The notes under the pieces were generated by a model, which had not been told where the DNA came from, ran no database searches, and saw nothing but the letters and a program-made list of their open reading frames with translations. From Thereva unica (lineage: Eukaryota; Arthropoda; Insecta; Diptera; Therevidae), in contig OX465281.1 of assembly GCA_949987705.1 (NCBI GenBank), positions 9,030,001 through 9,094,000 of the forward strand: DNA of 64,000 bases, written 5' to 3'. Position numbers and translations under genes: made by a program. Shown one piece after another: positions 58,201 to 64,000 of the stretch; positions within the stretch are counted from its first letter, which is position 1; each line of letters starts with the position of its first letter.

Positions 58201-59634
58201 CCCAGAACTATCCGGACGTGTTTGGACGTTTTGGCATACACGAAATTCAAAGTTCTTTGCTTCATCCAGATAAGTAGAGCGTAACAATTTCAAAGTTGAA
58301 GCTTGAATTTTGATGGTGAAGTTTTGAGGAAAAAAAAATCAGTTTGTTTGTCCTGATACCTCACGTATTCTTGCCAAGTTTAACACATTTGAATAAATCT
58401 GTCAGATTCTGGAAATGTGATTTTGTACTCAAGTGCCACTGCAAATATTATGACGTGTGTAGAAACATTGTAGATGTATCTGGATTTTAATCTCTTTTGG
58501 GTTGCTGTTGTCTCTGAGCTGCAAGTAGCATCACATATCACATTCGTTAATATTCATTTCTATAGTTTTCTTTTAGATTTTTTTTAAAGGAATCCTGAAT
58601 TGTTAGTTTCATTCAGTTTTTTGGACACCATGTGTAATACCATTAGAATCTTGAGCAGGTCACCTTTTTTGGTGGGAGTCAATCCGGCGATCTTTGGGTT
58701 GGTAGCTAGATCTCCTTATCTCATAGGTTATTGAGACCACAAATGGTGATATTGCTTTACTTGACAAAATTGATTTTTGTAGCTGAAAGGAACTGTAGGT
58801 TGGTAGAACAGCTTCCATAAGAACATTAATGATTATGGACAACTAAGTTAAAGAAATGACACCAAGCAAGCTTTTGGTACCAGTACCAAGCTGGTCCGTG
58901 CTAGGCCTACGTATCTACATATATACCACGGCTACTATTTGGACGTAATGAAGGTATGAACGTTCTAAGGTGCCAACTGTGATTCAGGTCACCATCTGGA
59001 ACAATATTTCATTGGACCAAGGTAATATGAAGAGTGAACCCATAGAAGACTATTCTATTCGACTGATCGATCCCGAGGTGTGACGGCATCGTAACGTAAG
59101 CTCGTAGCAACTCAATGATGTGTATTGAAGCTAAGCCTTTATGAAGAGATGAATTGCATTCTCGAGAAATGAATTGGTCTATAGTCCCAGTGAAAGCACG
59201 CTTGCGGAAATCCCGAAGTTTGGGACCTCGCAACTAAGAAGATTCATTAGGTCCTCGAGGTGGTTTAGCGAAAAAATGACACTTTAACATTGGGTTTTAA
59301 GTGGAATCATTATGGCATCACAACGTGCCTATCCCTTTGGCCTAAGTGTTCGGTGTAACCTAATCTAAGTGTAACCTAACCTATAGTCCCCGTGCTGCAA
59401 ATTAAATTTTAGAAAGAAATTGCAGGGATCAGAACGACAGGTTTAGTGATGAATGTAAGCTGACGACTGGAACGTATCAAGGCAGTGTCCTATGGATATG
59501 CGAAGAAAATATAAAGAACTCTATCTAGCAGAAAAAATACGCTACGGAGGTGAAAAGAAGCCTGGGAAAAGAATCTAGTACGTAAATTAGTAGAGTAGCG
59601 AAAAATACACTAGGTTCAGGAACTTTACCGAACG
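55261..59634. other. unassigned region
   Basis: No recognisable gene, RNA or transposon across 4.4 kb. Short frames (55577-55792, 56837-57091, 57073-57405) have no family character. This is one of the longer stretches of apparently single-copy DNA in the window. Confidence 0.3.
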
Positions 59635-60616
59635 CAGGGGCGGCGCTTTCATATGTGCGAATGGTGCACTTGCACCGGGCGCAATTTGAAGGGGGCGCAA
59701 TTTCAGAAATTAAGATTTAAAAAAAGTTTAAAACCCAATTCCTGTCCCTGTACTTTCTCATGCAAGAAAAAACCGAGGAAATTTTACTTGTCCCTGGGCA
59801 GGAAGCTTCCAGAGATTTTAGCTTCGAGATTTTCATAAACTCAAGAAATGTACACTCGAGATTTTACTCAAAAAGTGAAGGAGCAAGCCTTCGTCTTGGA
59901 GAATCAGAAGCAATCTCCCAAATGACAGAAAAATCTCGGCCGTTTGGAGCACGCTGCAATGGTCGAGTAGACGAAGAGAGATATCTATATTCAATGCCTC
60001 GGAAAAAGATACCATAACCTGTTCCCAATATTTGAGCCATCTGTGTAGATACATAATGACCCAGTCGAGATAACACCTTCTGTCCAATAATATCTGGCCC
60101 CTTTGGTGCTTTTACTGTCTAAAAAATTAATACGGCAGTTCCACACGAGCCAACCAACAAATAATGGCGATCGTTCATTCTCGATTCTATGAAGAATCGC
60201 ATGGGGTTTCACTAGAGCCAACTTTCCCAACGAACATTATGTTAGAATGCTTCAGCTTGTTGTTGTTTTTTGTTGACCCTAATTCTCCCATCTCCCATCT
60301 CTTTTCTTTTCTTTTCCTAACAAAAGGGAGTCAAAAAACAGCAACAACCGCTCACGTGTCAAAGAGTTGATTCAAAAATTCAGTGAAAGAATTCAGTAGT
60401 TCAAAAATTCAAACGAAGTTTTTACACATATTTCTTGGTTGGATGTTGACCCATATGAGACACCCTAAGTAATATTATTATTAGGGTGCATTTTGCGCAA
60501 ACTATGACAATTATTTCTCCCATCCAGCGAATGCCCACTGCGTTCAAAAATGAACAGCTTATGGGGCGCAATATCCTATAGTGCACCGGGCGCAAAAACC
60601 CCGAGCACCGGTCCTG
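59635..60616. mobile_element. hAT-type element, CAGGGGCGGCGC ends, copy 2
   Basis: 982 bp from caggggcggcgctttc to gagcaccggtcctg, with flanking 8-bp accgaacg and atcgaacg (one mismatch). Ends and subterminal blocks (tgcacttgcaccgggcgcaa, gcttatggggcgcaa) match copy 1. The central part differs: it holds a LINE RNase H fragment (59880-60110). Non-autonomous. Confidence 0.82.
59880..60110 (-). pseudogene. LINE-D-type RNase H fragment inside hAT-type copy 2
   Basis: The minus strand reads CIYTDGSN (the DGS motif that starts RNase H in I-like LINEs), then, after frame changes, FSEALNIDISLRLLDHCSVL and QTAEIF, matching the usual DHCSVFQAEIxAI block with its catalytic Glu. Copy 1 of the hAT-type element has no clear equivalent in this position, so the fragment was inserted into or captured by this copy. 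Confidence 0.65.
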
Positions 60617-60784
60617 ATCGAACGGTCAATGACACAATTTACCCCACGTTGTATTTTTGTTTCACTGCGATTGAACGCACCACACAGAGGAAGGGCTACC
60701 ATCGCCGATAGACAGATGACGAAATTGACGATATACTGAAGGATATGGATCGAATCATTTTGCACCAATGGTAAAAAGACGTAA

Positions 60785-63700
60785 CTATTTATTATTATTA
60801 TTATTATTTATTATTTATTTATTAGCATATAGTACACAAGACATTAGTCTTATGATTGTACTTATAAAAAAGATACATAAATTAGCAAAAAAAAAAAAAA
60901 CAAAGTTAAAAATAGAGTTACAGCTATAAAAACCAAAACAAAGATACAAATTTTTGAAATTACTTAACAAAATAAGAAATATTAAAACAAAATAAAATTA
61001 AAATTAAAATGAAGTGAAATTGTGTTCGAATTCTAATTTGCTATTCGGCCAACCAAGTATTCGATGAGACACCTTTTGAAAACGCTGCTCGATTCCGTCA
61101 TTTGTATGCTAGCAGGAAGAGAATTCCATAGTTGAGCGACGCAAACAAAGTAAGAACGTTGTCCTGACAAGAGTCCAAAACGCGGAATAAGTACATTGAG
61201 GTTTCTAGGTGATTGAGACAACTGAATAAATTCAGAAAGGTAAGATGGTTTACGTCCACGTAGAATATCATGAAAGAATTTTAATAGCCTAAAGTGCATG
61301 TAGACATGAAAAGGACAACCTAGGACGTTAGATGAATAAGGTGAAATGTGATCATGCCTACGAAGATTATATATAAAGCGAACGCAATCGTTGAAAGCCA
61401 CAGTAAGTTTCCTACCACAAGAAGCGTCCAGAGATGGAAATACAACGTGGCCGTGCATTAGAAGAGGCAAGACTAGAGATTTAACTAATCTCAATCGGAG
61501 GACACAATTTAACAAGTTACCGTGCACACGCAGCTTCCTTAAGACTCCATAAACTTTGCCCAGTATTCCTTGTATATGGTCGCAACAGGTCATTCTGTCA
61601 TTTAGAATAACCCCAAGGTTTTTTACTTTGTGCACACGTCCAATGTGAGTGTGGCCCAGGGAAACATGTGGAAGGTCAAGGTCAGAGATATGGGAGTTGG
61701 AAAAAACTATAAACTGGGACTTAGCAGGGTTGAGATTCAAGAGATTAGAAGAAGACCAGTCATAGATGTTTTGCAGGTCTGCGTTTAATTTACTTAATCC
61801 AAACTCAAGCTTATCTTTAGGCATTGTGAGATAGAGCTGTACGTCGTCAGCGTACATATGAATATTAGAGTTCGTGACAACCGCTGGAAGATCATTAATG
61901 AATAAACTAAATAGAAGCGGGCCAAGTATCGACCCTTGGGGAGCACCATCTAATAACTTAGCAGGAGAAGAAATAGAGTTTAGTAGTTTAACCTGTTGCG
62001 AGCGATTGGTTAAGAAACTATGCAAAAGCTTAAGAGCGGATGACGAAAAGCCAAAGCGAGCGAGCTTCACTAGAAGTAAGGAGTGGTTAACTTTATCAAA
62101 AGCTTTTGAAAAATCTAATAAAGCGAGCAAACATACGTCGCGATCATTTAGAGAGTGCCTTATATCAGTGGTAATTTTAAGAAGTGCCGTATCACAGCTA
62201 TGAGATTTACGAAAGCCAGATTGGAAAGCATGAATCACCTGATTTCGTTCACAAAATTCGAGGATTTGAAGTGCAATTAGCTTTTCAAGCACCTTGGCGA
62301 GAAATGGGAGGATGCTGATAGGTCGAAAGTCCGCGGGACATGTCGGGGTTGCACATTTAGCAATCGGCAAGACAAACGCATGTTTCCAGGAATTGGGAAA
62401 CTTGGATAGGGTAAGGCAGGAATTAAATAGATGAACTAGAGCAGGCAGGATATAAGGCATAAGCACTTTAAGGAATCTAGGCGGGATATTATCACTACCA
62501 GTAGCGTTCGATTTAATTGAGTATACTGCACTAATAACTTCAGTCGAATCCACACATCGGAAACTAAAATCATCCCTTAGAGCAGGAGGGAGTATAGCTG
62601 GCTGATTTGGGTAATGGTTGCCAGAGAAGTAAGTGTTTAAGCTTTCTCCGTCAAAGTCAGGAGCAGTTGTCTCATTTTTGCAGTGGACACTTAACTTTCG
62701 TAAATTTCTCCACAAAGTATTAGATGGTAGAGATGGATCAAGCTTACGCGAGTAAAAGTTGCGCTTGGCTTCTCTGATTTTGGTTGTGACTAAATTGCGA
62801 ATACGTTTGTACGAGTTTCTAGCACTTGGGCTTTTTGTAGAGAAGTATCTTTGGTAAAGATATTCCCTCTCGGCGATTAAGGATTTCAACTCCGAACTAA
62901 ACCAAGGTTTGGACTTATCAGTAAAAGTTTTGCAGCAGATAGGAACAAACCCCTCGTGCAGTTGGGAGATCAGTTCCTCAAGGTGTGCGGTTTTATCATT
63001 CACATCAGTGAGAGTAAAAATATTCGCCCAGGGTAGAGATGCACATCTAAGTTTAAGGTTGTTATGATCAATATTAGCATAATCACGGAAAAGTATGGTT
63101 TTAGGGGGCTTCGGGTCTACTGGGATATTACAGCAACAAAACAATAAATCATGGTCCAAGAAACTTGGAGCAGATATTTGGTTCTGAAAGCTGATCAGGT
63201 TCGGGTCACTAACGAGGAAAACATCAAGAAGTGAAGGATGCATCGTATTATAATAAGTGGGGAGATCATTCATTACATTTAACCCGAATTTATGCATAGA
63301 GTAGAGGAATAACTGTTGTTGATTGCTCGACCTCAATAAGTTGACATTGAAGTCACCACCGACCAGAATATTGGCATATGTGCGGGATAAATTAGCCAAG
63401 ACTACCTCAAATTCGAGAAAATTTTCATTATTAAAATTCCCAGGGGGGCAGTAAACACAGATAAGCAGGGTTTTAACGAGGTTACACAGAACTTCAACAC
63501 ATAAGAATTCCATCCCGGGAGAAGAAGAAAAACCTACAATCTTAGACTTAATATTGTCACTCAGATAGATAGCCACACCACCACCAGTGCGGATTCGTCT
63601 ATCATTGCGGACTAACTTATAACCACTGAGAGAAACTAGCGAAGAAGGTATGGAATCATTTAACCATGTTTCGCTAACGAAAATCGCATGAACGCCGGTA

Positions 63701-63879
63701 TTAAGGAACATTTCACCAAATTCATCAACTTTATTTCTTATGCTACGGGCATTGATAGAAACCACTTTAAATCCTCTACTCCTGGAACTGAAAATTTTGA
63801 CAAGAGTTCTTACCCTGTTTTCGCCACTGAAATTCACAGACATAAAGATATCAAAACTGGAATCATCAAGCGTAGACAA
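60785..63879 (-). mobile_element. LINE-B copy 3, intact ORF2, possibly running off the window
   Basis: Complete ORF2, a ~250-bp A-rich 3' UTR and an (AAT)n tail (plus-strand ATT repeat 60785-60830). The tail matches LINE-B copy 1. The 5' limit is unknown: only 121 bases of AT-rich sequence remain in the window and an ORF1 could lie beyond it. Lack of stops or frameshifts suggests a young insertion. Confidence 0.9.
61033..63843 (-). CDS. LINE-B ORF2: endonuclease and reverse transcriptase
   Basis: 936 codons from the first ATG (63843); the frame is open a further 21 codons to a TAA but has no earlier ATG. APE endonuclease: SINARSIRNKVDEF, FVSETWLND (catalytic Glu), GGGVAIYLSDNIKSK, GGDFNVNLLRS (catalytic Asp), LLDVFLVSDPN, FLDHDLLFC (SDH position, here LDH). 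RT: DFRPISILPFLAKVLEKLI, QSGFRKSHSCDTALL, LLDFSKAFDKVNHSLLL, APQGSILGPLLFSLFINDLP, catalytic MYADDVQLYL (about 61855-61826), LLNLNPAKSQFIVFS, VKNLGVILNDRMTCCDHI and FVCVAQLWNSLPASI near the C-terminus. No RNase H. The SDH Ser to Leu change may lower endonuclease activity. Clade CR1/Jockey group by motif style. Confidence 0.93.
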   Translation of the reverse strand: MSVNFSGENRVRTLVKIFSSRSRGFKVVSINARSIRNKVDEFGEMFLNTGVHAIFVSETWLNDSIPSSLVSLSGYKLVRNDRRIRTGGGVAIYLSDNIKSKIVGFSSSPGMEFLCVEVLCNLVKTLLICVYCPPGNFNNENFLEFEVVLANLSRTYANILVGGDFNVNLLRSSNQQQLFLYSMHKFGLNVMNDLPTYYNTMHPSLLDVFLVSDPNLISFQNQISAPSFLDHDLLFCCCNIPVDPKPPKTILFRDYANIDHNNLKLRCASLPWANIFTLTDVNDKTAHLEELISQLHEGFVPICCKTFTDKSKPWFSSELKSLIAEREYLYQRYFSTKSPSARNSYKRIRNLVTTKIREAKRNFYSRKLDPSLPSNTLWRNLRKLSVHCKNETTAPDFDGESLNTYFSGNHYPNQPAILPPALRDDFSFRCVDSTEVISAVYSIKSNATGSDNIPPRFLKVLMPYILPALVHLFNSCLTLSKFPNSWKHAFVLPIAKCATPTCPADFRPISILPFLAKVLEKLIALQILEFCERNQVIHAFQSGFRKSHSCDTALLKITTDIRHSLNDRDVCLLALLDFSKAFDKVNHSLLLVKLARFGFSSSALKLLHSFLTNRSQQVKLLNSISSPAKLLDGAPQGSILGPLLFSLFINDLPAVVTNSNIHMYADDVQLYLTMPKDKLEFGLSKLNADLQNIYDWSSSNLLNLNPAKSQFIVFSNSHISDLDLPHVSLGHTHIGRVHKVKNLGVILNDRMTCCDHIQGILGKVYGVLRKLRVHGNLLNCVLRLRLVKSLVLPLLMHGHVVFPSLDASCGRKLTVAFNDCVRFIYNLRRHDHISPYSSNVLGCPFHVYMHFRLLKFFHDILRGRKPSYLSEFIQLSQSPRNLNVLIPRFGLLSGQRSYFVCVAQLWNSLPASIQMTESSSVFKRCLIEYLVGRIAN

Positions 63880-64000
63880 AAAGGCACTGCAGTTACGAAA
63901 AAGCTTAGACCAACACGCAATTTAGAAATCGAACACGATAAGAGATATATACAAAACATAACAAAGATAAAAAACAAAATAAAATAAAATTAAGATAAAA
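63880..64000. other. sequence upstream of LINE-B ORF2
   Basis: AT-rich; the ORF2 frame meets a TAA near 63905. Could be the inter-ORF spacer or the 5' flank. Confidence 0.4.

Overview
The window looks like nuclear DNA of an arthropod, most likely an insect. It is AT-rich, carries microsatellites and foldback repeats, and holds a Ty3/gypsy LTR retrotransposon, several non-LTR (LINE) families of the Jockey/CR1, I and RTE-like kinds, hAT-type elements with 8-bp target duplications, and a possible Harbinger-type element. Species cannot be fixed from sequence alone. No intact host gene was found. The only host-like coding signals are a possible exon at 34.65-34.81 kb and a broken coding-like stretch on both sides of the element at 4.9-8.3 kb.

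Layout. 0-4 kb: unassigned DNA with two foldback MITEs. 4.1-8.3 kb: an EN/RT fragment of an I-like LINE (LINE-D), then a 3.45-kb element with ~0.7-kb near-identical inverted terminal arms that itself holds a 5'-truncated Jockey-like LINE (LINE-C). 8.3-15.2 kb: mostly unassigned, with a tRNA-like SINE head and a decayed gypsy integrase. 15.2-17.6 kb: LINE-A copy with an internal RT deletion. 19.9-21.4 kb: hAT-type element with CAAGAACAAGA subterminal repeats. 22.1-23.8 kb: a MITE and an RTE-like LINE relic (LINE-E) split by a small inverted-repeat insertion. 25.7-31.45 kb: nearly complete gypsy element with apparently identical 344-bp LTRs, gag, an A AAA AAC slippery site, and pol with one late stop codon. 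31.5-33.1 kb: LINE-B copy. 35.8-37.2 kb: dispersed repeat with four internal tandem units. 37.4-39 kb: LINE-B and LINE-D fragments. 40.6-41.9 kb: hAT-type element (CAGGGGCGGCGC ends). 42.2-48.3 kb: a dense nest of LINE-A copies, hAT ends, a long-TIR fragment and a Harbinger-like element, ending in a near full-length LINE-A. 50.8-53.5 kb: second MITE copy, second copy of the dispersed repeat, a 270-bp tandem duplication and a 157-bp-arm hairpin. 54-55.3 kb: second LINE-C copy. 59.6-60.6 kb: second hAT-type copy, carrying a LINE RNase H fragment. 60.8 kb to the end: LINE-B with an uninterrupted ORF of about 940 codons.

Functionally this is a mobile-element landscape. The gypsy element and the last LINE-B copy look young; most others are truncated or frameshifted. 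The hAT-type, MITE and long-TIR elements show no recognisable transposase here and would need one supplied from elsewhere. Family names LINE-A to LINE-E are labels used only in this annotation.
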